From the NCBI GenBank assembly GCA_036723735.1, contig DAIMGT010000015.1, positions 1 through 57,129 on the forward strand: a stretch of DNA of 57,129 bases. The letters are read 5' to 3'. Numbering within the stretch: position 1 is the stretch's first letter; each line of letters starts with the position of its first letter. This DNA is from UBA4656 sp002405525. Its GTDB lineage: Bacteria; Pseudomonadota; Gammaproteobacteria; Xanthomonadales; Ahniellaceae. Shown piece after piece: positions 37,619 to 46,449 of this stretch. A program made the translations under genes and the position numbers. The notes below the pieces were generated by a model that made no database searches, was not told the DNA's origin, and worked only from the letters and a program-made list of their open reading frames with translations.

Positions 37619-38794
37619 TCAGATCCGGGCCAGCGCCTGCGCCAGGTCGTCGACCAACCGCACCGGGTCCTCGAGGCCGATCGACAGCCGCACCAGGGTC
37701 ACCGGCACGCCGGCATCGGACTCGCGACCCCGCCAGTCGCGTACGCCGGCCACCGGCAGGACCAGGGACTCGTAGCCGCCCCAGGAAACCGCCATCAGGA
37801 AACGCCGAAGGCCATCGCAAAAACGCTCGACGCCATCGAGGTCGGTGTCGAGGTCGATCGACAGCAGGCCGCCCGCCCGCCGCAACTGCCGCGCGGTGAG
37901 TCCGGCCTGCGGTTCGTCGGCTGCGTGCGGCCAGTACAGGCGGCGCACCTTCGGATGCGCGGCGAGAAAGGCCGCGACCTCGCGGGTGCTGGCGCCGATG
38001 CGGTCCATGCGCACTTCCGGCGTGCGCAGGCCGCGCAGCGCCAGCCACGCGTCGTGCGGCGAGAGCACCGCGCCCAACGTCATGTAGGGGCCGCGGAAGA
38101 CGCGCTCGCAGAACGCTCGCGAGGCACACAGCGCGCCCATCAGGACGTCGCTGTGCCCGGCGAGGTACGTGGTGCCCGAATGCAGCACCACGTCGATGCC
38201 GAGCGCGAGCGGCGACCGGCCGAGCGGGGTGGCGTAGCTGTTGTCGACCATGGTCAGGATGCCGCGCGGGCGCGCGATCGACGCCATCGTCGCGAGGTCC
38301 TGCTGCTCGAAAGTCAGCGAATTGGGACTCTCCAGCACCAGTAGCTGGGTCGCCGGCCGCAGCGCGGACTCCACCTCCGCCGCGTCGCGTGCATCGACCC
38401 AGGTAGTGAGGACACCGAAGCCCGGCAGCAAGTCGCGCAGCAGGGCGCGGGTCCACGAATAGGGCTTGGTCACGCAGACGACGTGGTCGCCGCCACGCAC
38501 CGCCGCAAGCACGGCGGCCGCGATCGCCGCCGCGCCCGAGGCGAACAGCAAGGCATCTTCGGCCCCCTCCAGCGCCGCCACTTTGCGGCGCAGGATCTCG
38601 ACGGTCGGATTGCTGCCGCGGGTGTACAGGTGAGCGTCGTACTCGCACGCCATCGCCGCACGCATTGCGGCCACCGTGGGCATTGCGAAGTTGCTGGTCT
38701 GGAACAGAGGCGGCGCGACAGCGTTCTCCCAGCGCGGGCGATCCTCGCCGAGGTGGAACAGGATGTGGCTGAGGTCCAGGCCGGCGGGCCTCAG
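37619..38794 (-). CDS. Cys/Met-metabolism PLP-dependent protein lacking the catalytic lysine
   Basis: About 391 residues of the trans-sulfuration (cystathionine gamma-synthase/gamma-lyase) fold. Cofactor motifs are present: YTRGSNPTVEILRRKVAALE, LFASGAAAIAAAVLAA, LLVLESPNSLTFEQQDLATM and TMVDNSYATPLG. The Schiff-base motif reads HSGTTYLAGHSDVLMG with Thr209 (ACG, 38168-38170) where the family has Lys. One base (AAG to ACG) would account for it. No ATG, GTG or TTG gives the full N-terminus without long overlap. A CTG at 38792-38794 overlaps the galU stop and restores the usual start; an internal ATG at 38681-38683 would remove 37 residues. It may be a decaying gene, a non-catalytic homologue or a base-call error. 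Confidence 0.72.
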   Translation of the reverse strand: MRPAGLDLSHILFHLGEDRPRWENAVAPPLFQTSNFAMPTVAAMRAAMACEYDAHLYTRGSNPTVEILRRKVAALEGAEDALLFASGAAAIAAAVLAAVRGGDHVVCVTKPYSWTRALLRDLLPGFGVLTTWVDARDAAEVESALRPATQLLVLESPNSLTFEQQDLATMASIARPRGILTMVDNSYATPLGRSPLALGIDVVLHSGTTYLAGHSDVLMGALCASRAFCERVFRGPYMTLGAVLSPHDAWLALRGLRTPEVRMDRIGASTREVAAFLAAHPKVRRLYWPHAADEPQAGLTARQLRRAGGLLSIDLDTDLDGVERFCDGLRRFLMAVSWGGYESLVLPVAGVRDWRGRESDAGVPVTLVRLSIGLEDPVRLVDDLAQALARI

Positions 38795-39666
38795 GCGCCG
38801 AGCAGGCGCCGCATCCGCGCCGCCACGGCGCCCGCGATATCGGGCTGCTCCAGCGCGAAAGCCATGGTCGCCTCCACCACGCCGAGCTTGTTGCCGCAAT
38901 CGAAGCGTTCGCCTTCGAATCGACAGGCGTAGACCGGCTCGACGTTGAGCAAGGCATCGATCGCATCGGTGAGCTGGATCTCGCCTCCGGCGCCGGGCGG
39001 CAGACTGTGCAGGAAACGGAACACCCGCGGATGCAGCACGTAGCGCCCGACCACCGCCAGCGTCGACGGCGCATTCGCGGGCATAGGCTTCTCGACCAGC
39101 GCGCGGATACGGGCGCTCCGGCCATCGGGCGCGTCCACCGAGGCGATGCCGTAGCGCGACGTGTGTTCCCGCGGAACGTCCTCGACCGCGACCATGCTGC
39201 CGCCCAGCCGCTCCGACTCCGCCACCATCTGCGCCAGCGCTGGGGCGCCACCACGATTCCAGATCAGGTCGTCCGGCAACAGGACCGCAAAGGGCTCGTC
39301 GCCGACCGCATGCTCGGCGCACAACACCGCGTGGCCCAGCCCGAGCGCTTCTGACTGGGTGACGAAGACCGTGCGCACGCCGGCCGGAAGTACCCCGCGG
39401 ACCAGGGCGAGGAGTTCCTTCCGGCCGCTGCGCTCCAGGCGTTGTTCCAGTTCGTGCGCGCGGTCGAAGTGGTCGGCGATGGCGTGCTTGTGGCGGTTGA
39501 CCACGAACACCAGGGTGTCGCAGCCGGCCGCCACCGCCTCGTCGACCGCATACTGGATCAACGGCCGGTCGATGATCGGCAGCATCTCCTTGGGCAGCGC
39601 CTTCGACGCCGGCAGCAGCCGGGTTCCGAGTCCGGCGACGGGGAACACTGCCTTGCGAACCTTCAT
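38791..39666 (-). CDS. galU: UTP-glucose-1-phosphate uridylyltransferase
   Basis: GalU makes UDP-glucose for lipopolysaccharide, exopolysaccharide and trehalose synthesis. The 291 residues start with the nucleotidyltransferase signature KAVFPVAGLGTRLLPASKAL and PKEMLPIIDRPLIQYAVDEA; also typical are VLLPDDLI, VEKP and GEIQLTDAIDALL. Length matches bacterial GalU (about 300). The ATG is at 39666. It is downstream of the WbpM-type dehydratase in a surface-polysaccharide set. Confidence 0.96.
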   Translation of the reverse strand: MKVRKAVFPVAGLGTRLLPASKALPKEMLPIIDRPLIQYAVDEAVAAGCDTLVFVVNRHKHAIADHFDRAHELEQRLERSGRKELLALVRGVLPAGVRTVFVTQSEALGLGHAVLCAEHAVGDEPFAVLLPDDLIWNRGGAPALAQMVAESERLGGSMVAVEDVPREHTSRYGIASVDAPDGRSARIRALVEKPMPANAPSTLAVVGRYVLHPRVFRFLHSLPPGAGGEIQLTDAIDALLNVEPVYACRFEGERFDCGNKLGVVEATMAFALEQPDIAGAVAARMRRLLGA

Positions 39667-39695
39667 CGGGGTTGGTCCGTCGGAATGCTTCGCAA

Positions 39696-41582
39696 TCAGC
39701 CGCCGCGCGCGCGCGCCAGCGGAACCACCTGCGCGTTGCCCTGGGGCGGCGCGAACTCCGGAACCAGCAGGCGCAGCACCACCAGTACCTCGTCGGCGTC
39801 GTCCTGCGCGCACGCTGCGGCGCCGCGCCGCAGCACCGACAGCAGGTCGCTCCACGGCATGCTGCGTGCAGCAGCCAGGAAGATCTTGCGGTGCGTGGTG
39901 GCGGCGCAGTCTTCCTGCTCGTGGAACAACTCCTCGAACAGCTTCTCGCCAGGCCGAAGTCCCGTGTAGGTGATCGCGATGTCGCGCTCCGGCACCTTGC
40001 CGGCCAACCGGATCATCTGCTCGGCCAGGTAGCGGATACGCACCGGCTCTCCCATGTCGAGGGCGAAGATCTCGCCGCCCTGGCCGAGAACGCTGGCCTG
40101 CAGGATCAGCTGGCATGCTTCGGGGATGGTCATGAAATAGCGGGTGATCTCCGGGTGGGTGACCGTCACCGGGCCGCCGCCGCGGATCTGCTCGCGGAAC
40201 AGCGGCACCACGCTGCCGGCGGAGTCGAGCACGTTGCCGAAGCGCACCGTGATGAAGCGCGTGCGCGACTGTGCGGCGAGATTCTGGCAGTACATCTCGG
40301 CCGCGCGCTTGGTCGCGCCCATCACGTTCACCGGATTGACCGCCTTGTCGCTGGAGATCAGCACGAAGACGCCGGCGCCATGGCGGTCCGCCGCGGCGGC
40401 GATCGCCTGCGTGCCGAGCACGTTGTTGCGGAAGGCCTCGCGGACCTGGCCCTCGAGCAGCGGCACGTGCTTGTAGGCCGCGGCGTGGAACACCACCTGG
40501 GGGCGCAACTGCGAAAAGGACCGCTCGATCAGCGCAGGATCGCCGCAGTCGCCGAGCACGGCGTGCAGCACGAGGTCGGGGAACTCGCGGCGCAATTCCT
40601 GCTCGATCCGGTAGAGGTTGTACTCGGACTGTTCGACGACCACCAACGAAGCGGCGCCGAGTCGCGCCACCTGCCGGCACAGTTCTCCGCCGATCGAGCC
40701 GCCGCCCCCGCTGACCAACACCCGCCTTCCGGAGAGCCCGCCGCGGATCGCGGTCCAGTCGAGCAGCACCGGCTCCCGGCCGAGGAGGTCCTCGATCGCG
40801 ACCTCCTTGAGTTCGTTGAAGCCCGAGCGTCCTTCGACGACGTCCTGCAGACGCGGCACCGTACGGAACGGCAGGCCGGTGTCCTCACACAACTGAACCA
40901 CGCGCTGCATCTGCTGGTTGCTGGCCGACGGCATTGCGATCAGTAGCGTCTCGGCCGCCACTTCGCGCGCCACCCGGTCGAGGTCGTCGAGGGTGCCGAG
41001 CACCGGGACCCCGTTGACCTTGGCCCCGCGCAGCGACGGGTTGTCGTCGAGGAAGCCCACCGCCCGGTAGTGGGTGTCGCGGCGCAGGTCCCGTGCGAGC
41101 GTCTCTCCAGCGCGCCCGGCGCCGAGCACCAGCACACGCTGCAGCGGCGTGCGGCGCTCGAAATCGAGTCGATTGTCCTTCCAGTAGCGATAGAGCAGGC
41201 GCGGCACTCCGAGCGCCACGGCAAGGCTCAGCGGATAGACCAGCAGCACCGAACGCGGGACGCCTTCCAGGCGATTGAAAAGGAACAGACCCAGTGCGAT
41301 CGCCAGCGCGCCGAACAGCGCTGCGCGCGCGATGTTCCAGAGGTCGGGCAGGCTGGCGAAACGCCACAGGCCGCGGTAGAGGCCGGTCCACCACAGCACC
41401 AGCCCCTGCGCGGCAAGCACGATCGGCAACTCGGCGCCTGCCAGCGGCACCGGCGGCGGCTCGGGCAGCAGGTTGAAGCGCAGCCAGTTGGCCGCAAACC
41501 ACGCGACCCACACCATCGCCAGGTCGTGCGCGACCACCGCGATGCGAGGATGGATGGCGGCGATGGCTTGGGCAGGTCGCAT
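39696..41582 (-). CDS. Membrane-bound UDP-sugar 4,6-dehydratase/epimerase (WbpM/CapD type)
   Basis: A 628-residue protein of the long polysaccharide-biosynthesis SDR class. Four N-terminal membrane segments (residues about 15-125) precede a CoA-binding-like Rossmann domain (RVLVLGAGRAGETLARDL) and a catalytic SDR domain with GxxGxxG in VLVSGGGGSIGGELCRQVA. The catalytic triad is of SMK type: SSDKAVNPVNVMGATKRAAE. Such enzymes (WbpM, FlaA1-like) convert UDP-GlcNAc to 4-keto-6-deoxy sugars for O-antigen. The ATG at 41580-41582 overlaps the stop of the upstream glycosyltransferase. Confidence 0.92.
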   Translation of the reverse strand: MRPAQAIAAIHPRIAVVAHDLAMVWVAWFAANWLRFNLLPEPPPVPLAGAELPIVLAAQGLVLWWTGLYRGLWRFASLPDLWNIARAALFGALAIALGLFLFNRLEGVPRSVLLVYPLSLAVALGVPRLLYRYWKDNRLDFERRTPLQRVLVLGAGRAGETLARDLRRDTHYRAVGFLDDNPSLRGAKVNGVPVLGTLDDLDRVAREVAAETLLIAMPSASNQQMQRVVQLCEDTGLPFRTVPRLQDVVEGRSGFNELKEVAIEDLLGREPVLLDWTAIRGGLSGRRVLVSGGGGSIGGELCRQVARLGAASLVVVEQSEYNLYRIEQELRREFPDLVLHAVLGDCGDPALIERSFSQLRPQVVFHAAAYKHVPLLEGQVREAFRNNVLGTQAIAAAADRHGAGVFVLISSDKAVNPVNVMGATKRAAEMYCQNLAAQSRTRFITVRFGNVLDSAGSVVPLFREQIRGGGPVTVTHPEITRYFMTIPEACQLILQASVLGQGGEIFALDMGEPVRIRYLAEQMIRLAGKVPERDIAITYTGLRPGEKLFEELFHEQEDCAATTHRKIFLAAARSMPWSDLLSVLRRGAAACAQDDADEVLVVLRLLVPEFAPPQGNAQVVPLARARGG

Positions 41583-42634
41583 CAGGGCCTCCGCGTCCGG
41601 GCCCGCCGCCGGCAGGCACGCCTGCCAGCCAGCCAAAGGCCGAGGGCGGCCAGCAGCGTCGCCGCCGGCCACCCGACGAAGTATAGGGACTCCGCCGCCA
41701 CCGGGTGCGCTTCGGACCATTCCGAGCGAGCCGCAAGCTCGCGAGCGCAGAGCACTGCCGGCGCCACCAGCGCTGTCCATCCGAAGTACAGCCCCGCCGT
41801 GGCGGCGTGCGTCCAGCCGCAGCGCACCAGCCACTGGTAGAGGTGTTCCCGATGCGGTCGCCACCAGCGCCGTCCGCGCGCAATCCGCCACAGGAGCGTC
41901 GCAGTGGCGTCGACGCCGCAGGCCGACAACACGATCAGCGCCGCGCCGGGGTCGATCACGCCGCGACGCCAGCCCAGCAGCGAAAACGCGCCAAGGGCGA
42001 GCCCGATCGCACCGCTGCCGACGTCGCCGAGGAAAATCCGCGCCTGCGGCAGGTTGAACGGCAAGAACCCCGCGCAGGCCGCGCACGCCACCATGCAGCA
42101 GCGCGCCAGCGGTTCGTCGCCACCCGCCGCCGCCAACGCGGCGAGGATGGCGAACCCGGCCAGCGCCTGCAGGCCGAGCAGGCCGTCGATGCCGTCGACG
42201 AAGTTGTGCAGGTTGGTCGACCATGCCAGCGCCGCAACCGCCCCGACCAACACCCCGGCACCCGCCACGTCGGCCGGCACCCCGAGCACCGCCAGCGCCG
42301 CCAGCGTTGACGCCGCGAGATGCACCGCCAGTCGCACTCGCACCGAGAGCGGACGATGGTCGTCCCACCAGCCCACCGCCGCGACGGCGGCCAGCGCCAC
42401 CCCGATCCACGCAGCGACTGCGTCGCCCGCCCATGCCGCCGGCGCCAGACCGAACAGCAGCAGCGAGAGCACGACGCCGACGCCGCCGCCACGCGGCGTC
42501 GGCACGGCGTGGGACCGGCGTGGCCCCGGCTGGTCCAGCAGGCCGCGGCGGCGCCCATAGGCGATGGCGGCGACGCACAGCACGGCCGCGAGCGCGGCCG
42601 CCGTCGCCATCGCCGCCGCGTCGCCGGGCCGCAT
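41582..42634 (-). CDS. Undecaprenyl-phosphate sugar-1-phosphate transferase (WecA/WbpL-type)
   Basis: An integral membrane protein of 350 residues with about ten hydrophobic segments, from the polyprenol-phosphate HexNAc-1-P transferase family. Visible family motifs are GLLDQPGPRRSHAVPTPRGG, GWWDDHRPL, the catalytic NLHNFVDGIDGLLG, IFLGDVGSGAIG and the cytosolic His loop PHREHLYQ. It would start O-antigen or glycan synthesis on undecaprenyl phosphate. I chose the ATG at 42634, 8 nt after the lapB stop; a second ATG nine codons later is possible. It is followed directly by the dehydratase, as wbpL is near wbpM in Pseudomonas. Confidence 0.9.
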   Translation of the reverse strand: MRPGDAAAMATAAALAAVLCVAAIAYGRRRGLLDQPGPRRSHAVPTPRGGGVGVVLSLLLFGLAPAAWAGDAVAAWIGVALAAVAAVGWWDDHRPLSVRVRLAVHLAASTLAALAVLGVPADVAGAGVLVGAVAALAWSTNLHNFVDGIDGLLGLQALAGFAILAALAAAGGDEPLARCCMVACAACAGFLPFNLPQARIFLGDVGSGAIGLALGAFSLLGWRRGVIDPGAALIVLSACGVDATATLLWRIARGRRWWRPHREHLYQWLVRCGWTHAATAGLYFGWTALVAPAVLCARELAARSEWSEAHPVAAESLYFVGWPAATLLAALGLWLAGRRACRRRARTRRP

Positions 42635-42642
42635 CGCGCCGC

Positions 42643-43818
42643 TCAGTCGCCGGCCACGCCGTGGATCGGCTTCACCGTCCCCCACGACTTGCAGCTCGGG
42701 CACTGCCAGTGGTGCGCACGTGCACCGAATCCGCAGCGTGTGCAGCGGTAGGCAGCCTTGCCTTCGATCAGCTTGCGCACCAGCTCCTGCAGCACCGCGA
42801 GGCGCTCGCGTTCACCGGGAGTGGCACTGCGCAGGCTGAGTTCGATCAGGCGCATCAGGCCGCGGATCGAGGGTCGCGAGCGCAGCTGCTCGGTGAGATA
42901 GGCAACCGCTGCCGACTCCCCCTCGTTGTCCTCGATGATCCGCGACAGCGCCAGCACCGGGGAAATCCCGTCGTAGCGCTCGGCCAGCTGACGCAGGAAC
43001 TCGCGCGCGCGATGCGGCTCATCGATCTGCTCGTAGCAGCGCTGCACCGGTCCCAGAACTTCGGGCACGAAGTCGATGTCGTGGTCGACCACCAGCTCGA
43101 AAGACTGTGCCGCGCGCGAAGGATCGCCCGCGTCCATCGCCATCCGCGCCGCAATCAGCAGGCCGCGCACGCAGTTGGGTTCGCGTGCGAAGGCTTCGGC
43201 GAGGTGCCGGCGCGCACCGTCGAAATCCCGCCGGCTGCGCGCATGCTCTGCCAGCTCGCACCAGTACTGGGCGATCAGCCGCGCCTGCGATTCCCCGGTG
43301 GCCTGTTCCAGCCGATGCGCGTGGTCGATCGCCTTGCGCCAGTCGCGTTCCTGCTGGCAGATCGAGATCAGGTGGCGCAGCGCGGACGGCGCCTGCGAAT
43401 CGATGCCGACCAGATCGGTGAAAAGGGTCTCGGCGCGGTCCAGCAGGCCGGCGCGCATGTAGTCCTCGCCCAGCGCCAGCAGTGCCTGGGTCTTCTGCTC
43501 GGCGCTGAGCGAGGGCCGGGCGACCAGGTTCTGGTGCACGCGGATCGCGCGGTCCACCTCCCCGCGACGCCGGAAAAGGCTACCCAACGCGAGGTGCGTC
43601 TCGACGGTGTCGCTGTCGACTTCGGCGATGTGCAGGAAGACCTCGATCGCCTTGTCCGGCTGCTCGTTGAGCAGATAGTTCAGCCCGCGGAAATAGTTGC
43701 TGCGCAGGCGGTTGACGCGCGCGCCGGTGACCCGCTCGCTGCCGCGCCGCGCGAGGTACCAGCTGACCCCGCCCGCGATCGGCAGCAAGAGCCAGAACAG
43801 GCCCACCTCGGACATCAT
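42643..43818 (-). CDS. lapB: Lipopolysaccharide assembly protein LapB (YciM)
   Basis: The 391-residue protein has an N-terminal membrane anchor (VGLFWLLLPIAGGVSWYLA), a cytoplasmic TPR array (residues about 35-340) and a C-terminal rubredoxin-like metal site with the pairs CTRC and CPSC. In E. coli LapB couples LpxC degradation by FtsH to LPS demand. E. coli LapB has 389 residues. The start ATGATG at 43818 overlaps the lapA stop. Confidence 0.95.
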   Translation of the reverse strand: MMSEVGLFWLLLPIAGGVSWYLARRGSERVTGARVNRLRSNYFRGLNYLLNEQPDKAIEVFLHIAEVDSDTVETHLALGSLFRRRGEVDRAIRVHQNLVARPSLSAEQKTQALLALGEDYMRAGLLDRAETLFTDLVGIDSQAPSALRHLISICQQERDWRKAIDHAHRLEQATGESQARLIAQYWCELAEHARSRRDFDGARRHLAEAFAREPNCVRGLLIAARMAMDAGDPSRAAQSFELVVDHDIDFVPEVLGPVQRCYEQIDEPHRAREFLRQLAERYDGISPVLALSRIIEDNEGESAAVAYLTEQLRSRPSIRGLMRLIELSLRSATPGERERLAVLQELVRKLIEGKAAYRCTRCGFGARAHHWQCPSCKSWGTVKPIHGVAGD

Positions 43819-44084
43819 GCCGCCGCGCCCCCACTGCCGTCGGTAGGAGCATCGCGACCGCCGCGGCGCAGGCGCAGGCGCAGCGGCAGGATCAACCCCA
43901 CCCAGAGTACCAGCCCGGCGGCGAGACTGCCGGCGAACAGCGCGCCGAGGAGAAGCACGCCGAGCGGCAGCGTGTAGCGGGCGCCGAACAGCACCACAGT
44001 GGCCGGTCCCGCGTTCTGCGCGGCGAACACCAGGCTCGCAAGGATCACGACGAGGAACGCAGGGACGAGCAGCCAGCCATTCAT
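43815..44084 (-). CDS. lapA: Lipopolysaccharide assembly protein LapA (DUF1049)
   Basis: A small 89-residue membrane protein with two spans (LLVPAFLVVILASLVFAAQN and LPLGVLLLGALFAGSLAAGL) and a basic C-terminal tail, as in LapA/YciS. It partners LapB; the genes overlap by 4 nt. I chose the ATG at 44084, giving MNGWLLVPAFL; the frame upstream to 44138 adds a non-conserved segment. It is 78 nt downstream of the ihfB hairpin. Confidence 0.88.
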   Translation of the reverse strand: MNGWLLVPAFLVVILASLVFAAQNAGPATVVLFGARYTLPLGVLLLGALFAGSLAAGLVLWVGLILPLRLRLRRGGRDAPTDGSGGAAA

Positions 44085-44162
44085 GGGGTCGACGGGCGCG
44101 AGGATGCAGAGGGCAGCTTGGACGCCCGCACCGCGCATGGCAAGCGCTCGGGGCCACCAATT

Positions 44163-44186
44163 GCGGCGGGAACAGCCGCCCGCCGC
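44163..44186 (-). terminator. Hairpin directly after the ihfB stop
   Basis: GCGGCGGG and CCCGCCGC (44163-44170 and 44179-44186) form a perfect 8-bp stem with an 8-nt loop starting at the base after the ihfB stop codon. No T-tract follows, so it may be a partial terminator or a 3' stabiliser between ihfB and lapA. Confidence 0.45.
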
Positions 44187-44504
44187 TCAATCCGGTTCGT
44201 CGTCGCCGCCGGTGATCGGCTGGGTGCTGGCATTGACCCGCTCGCGCAGCTCCTTGCCCGGCTTGAAGTGCGGCACGTGCTTGCCCGGCAAAGCAACCGA
44301 CTCGCCGGTCTTGGGATTGCGGCCGATGCGCGGTGGCCGGTAGTGGAGCGAAAAGCTGCCGAAGCCGCGGACCTCGATCCGTTCGCCACGCGCCAGTTCC
44401 TGGCTGACCTGCTCGAGCAATTCCTTCACCGACAGTTCGACGTCGTGGGAGGCGAGGTGGGTCTGGCGCCGGGCCAGCGCCTCGATGAGTTCGGACTTGG
44501 TCAT
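44187..44504 (-). CDS. ihfB: Integration host factor subunit beta
   Basis: The 105-residue DNA-bending protein pairs with IhfA for nucleoid structure, recombination and transcription. Typical HU/IHF sequence: TKSELIEALARRQ at the N-terminus, GFGSFSLHYRPPRIGRNPKTG with the minor-groove-intercalating proline, and GKHVPHFKPGKELRERVN. Length is somewhat longer than E. coli IhfB (94) because of an acidic tail. The order rpsA-ihfB-lapAB is conserved in gammaproteobacteria. Confidence 0.95.
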   Translation of the reverse strand: MTKSELIEALARRQTHLASHDVELSVKELLEQVSQELARGERIEVRGFGSFSLHYRPPRIGRNPKTGESVALPGKHVPHFKPGKELRERVNASTQPITGGDDEPD

Positions 44505-44539
44505 GGCCTGCGGACCGCTGGAACCGTGAGGGACCCGTG

Positions 44540-44570
44540 CGGGCCCCGGCGCGTACGCCGCCGGGGCCCG
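44540..44570 (-). terminator. Strong hairpin between rpsA and ihfB
   Basis: A perfect 12-bp inverted repeat, CGGGCCCCGGCG (44540-44551) against CGCCGGGGCCCG (44559-44570), with a 7-nt loop. It starts 8 nt downstream of the rpsA stop. There is no clear T-tract. It could terminate or attenuate rpsA transcription ahead of ihfB, or protect the rpsA 3' end. Confidence 0.55.
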
Positions 44571-44577
44571 TCGGAAC

Positions 44578-46248
44578 TCACTCCGACTTGTTCAGCTGCT
44601 CCTTGAGCAGCGCACCGAGCTTCGTGGTGCCGCCGGAAGCGCTCTGATACTCGGCCAGAACCTCCTGCAGCTCCTGTTCATCCTTGGCTCGGATCGACAG
44701 CTGCAGGGTCCGGCCCTTGCGATCCATTCCGATGAACTTCGCCTCGACCTCGTCGCCGACCTTCAGGTGCGCGGTGGCATCCTCGACCCGTTCCTTGGCG
44801 ATGTCGTTGGCACGCAGATAGCCCTCGACGCCGTCGGCCAGGGCGATCGTGGCGCCGCGGGCGTCCAACTCGCGAACCGTGCCGCGGACGATGCTGCCGC
44901 GCGGATGGGCGGCCATGTACTGGCCGAACGGGTCCTGCTCGAGTTGCTTGATGCCCAGCGAGATGCGCTCGCGCTCGGGGTCGACCGCCAGCACCACGGC
45001 CTCTACCGTGTCACCCTTCTTGAACTGGCGCACGAGGTCCTCGCCGGACGCCTGCCAAGAGATGTCCGACAGGTGCACCAGTCCGTCGATGCCGCCGTCG
45101 AGCCCGACGAACACGCCGAAGTCGGTGATCGACTTGATCTGCCCGACGACCTTGTCGTTCTTCTTGTGGGTGGCGGCGAAGATCTCCCACGGATTCGATT
45201 GCGTCTGTTTCATGCCCAGCGAGATCCGGCGCCGCTCCTCGTCGACGTCGAGCACCATCACCTCGACTTCGTCGCCGACCTGCACGATCTTGGTCGGATT
45301 GACGTTCTTGTTGGTCCAGTCCATCTCGGACACGTGGACCAGGCCCTCGACGCCCGGCTCGATCTCGACGAAGCAGCCGTAGTCGGTGACGTTGCTGACC
45401 TTGCCGAACAGGCGCGTCGAGGTCGGATAACGGCGCGCGATGTTGACCCACGGATCTTCGCCGAGCTGCTTCAGGCCGAGCGAAACGCGGTTGCGCTCGC
45501 GATCGAAGCGCAGCACGCGCACTTCCAGCTCGTCGCCGACATTGACCACCTCGGACGGGTGGCGGACGCGCTTCCAGGCCATGTCGGTGATGTGCAGCAA
45601 GCCGTCGATGCCGCCGAGGTCGACGAACGCGCCGTAGTCGGTGAGGTTCTTGACCACTCCCTTGACGACCGCATTCTCCTGCAGTCGCTCGAGCAGCTTC
45701 TCGCGCTCCTCGGAGAACTCGCTCTCGACCACCGCGCGGCGGCTGACCACCACGTTGTTGCGCTTGCGGTCGAGTTTGATGATTTTGAACTCGAGTTCCT
45801 TGCCCTCGAGGTAGACCGGGTCACGCACCGGCCGCACGTCGACCAGCGAACCCGGCAGGAAGGCGCGAACGTCCTTGATGTCGACCGTGAAGCCGCCCTT
45901 GACCTTGCCGCTGATGCGGCCGGTGACGGTGGCGTTGTTCTGATGCGCGTCCTCGAGCTCGTCCCACACCAGGGCGCGCTTCGCCTTGTCGCGCGACAGG
46001 CGCGTTTCGCCGAACCCGTCCTCCAGCGCATCGAGGGCGACCTTCACTTCGTCGCCGACCGCCACCTCCAGTTCACCGCGGTCGTTTCGGAATTGCTCGA
46101 TCGGAACGATCCCCTCGGATTTGAGGCCTGCGTTGACGACCACCGCATCGGCGCGGATGTCGACCACCACGCCGGTCACGATGGTGCCCGGCTTGAGCTT
46201 GGCAATCGCCTGGCTGCGCTCGAAAAGTTCGGCAAAACTCTCAGTCAT
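44578..46248 (-). CDS. rpsA: 30S ribosomal protein S1
   Basis: The 556-residue protein holds six S1 RNA-binding domains, seen as repeated segments such as GAFVDLGGIDGLLHITDMAW, GCFVEIEPGVEGLVHVSEMD and GVFVGLDGGIDGLVHLSDIS. It unfolds mRNA at the ribosome. Length matches E. coli S1 (557). The ATG at 46248 gives MTESFAELFERSQ. It lies between cmk and ihfB, as in most gammaproteobacteria. The 201-nt leader upstream is where S1 autoregulates in E. coli; I cannot judge a structure by eye. Confidence 0.97.
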   Translation of the reverse strand: MTESFAELFERSQAIAKLKPGTIVTGVVVDIRADAVVVNAGLKSEGIVPIEQFRNDRGELEVAVGDEVKVALDALEDGFGETRLSRDKAKRALVWDELEDAHQNNATVTGRISGKVKGGFTVDIKDVRAFLPGSLVDVRPVRDPVYLEGKELEFKIIKLDRKRNNVVVSRRAVVESEFSEEREKLLERLQENAVVKGVVKNLTDYGAFVDLGGIDGLLHITDMAWKRVRHPSEVVNVGDELEVRVLRFDRERNRVSLGLKQLGEDPWVNIARRYPTSTRLFGKVSNVTDYGCFVEIEPGVEGLVHVSEMDWTNKNVNPTKIVQVGDEVEVMVLDVDEERRRISLGMKQTQSNPWEIFAATHKKNDKVVGQIKSITDFGVFVGLDGGIDGLVHLSDISWQASGEDLVRQFKKGDTVEAVVLAVDPERERISLGIKQLEQDPFGQYMAAHPRGSIVRGTVRELDARGATIALADGVEGYLRANDIAKERVEDATAHLKVGDEVEAKFIGMDRKGRTLQLSIRAKDEQELQEVLAEYQSASGGTTKLGALLKEQLNKSE

Positions 46249-46449
46249 GTCGGTTCCCGGTTGACTCGGAAGACGGCGCCGCGTGGCCGGGGATCGGCCC
46301 AGGTCCGGTCCGTGCTTCCACCTTCATTGGCGCTCGCGCGCCGTGGACGACGATCCGACCGGCCTCGCACCGGCGGAAACCCATGGCACCAGCCCTCGCG
46401 GGCCGGCGTCCCCTCCGGACGGCGCTGTGCGACGCGGCGCCGGCGAGGG

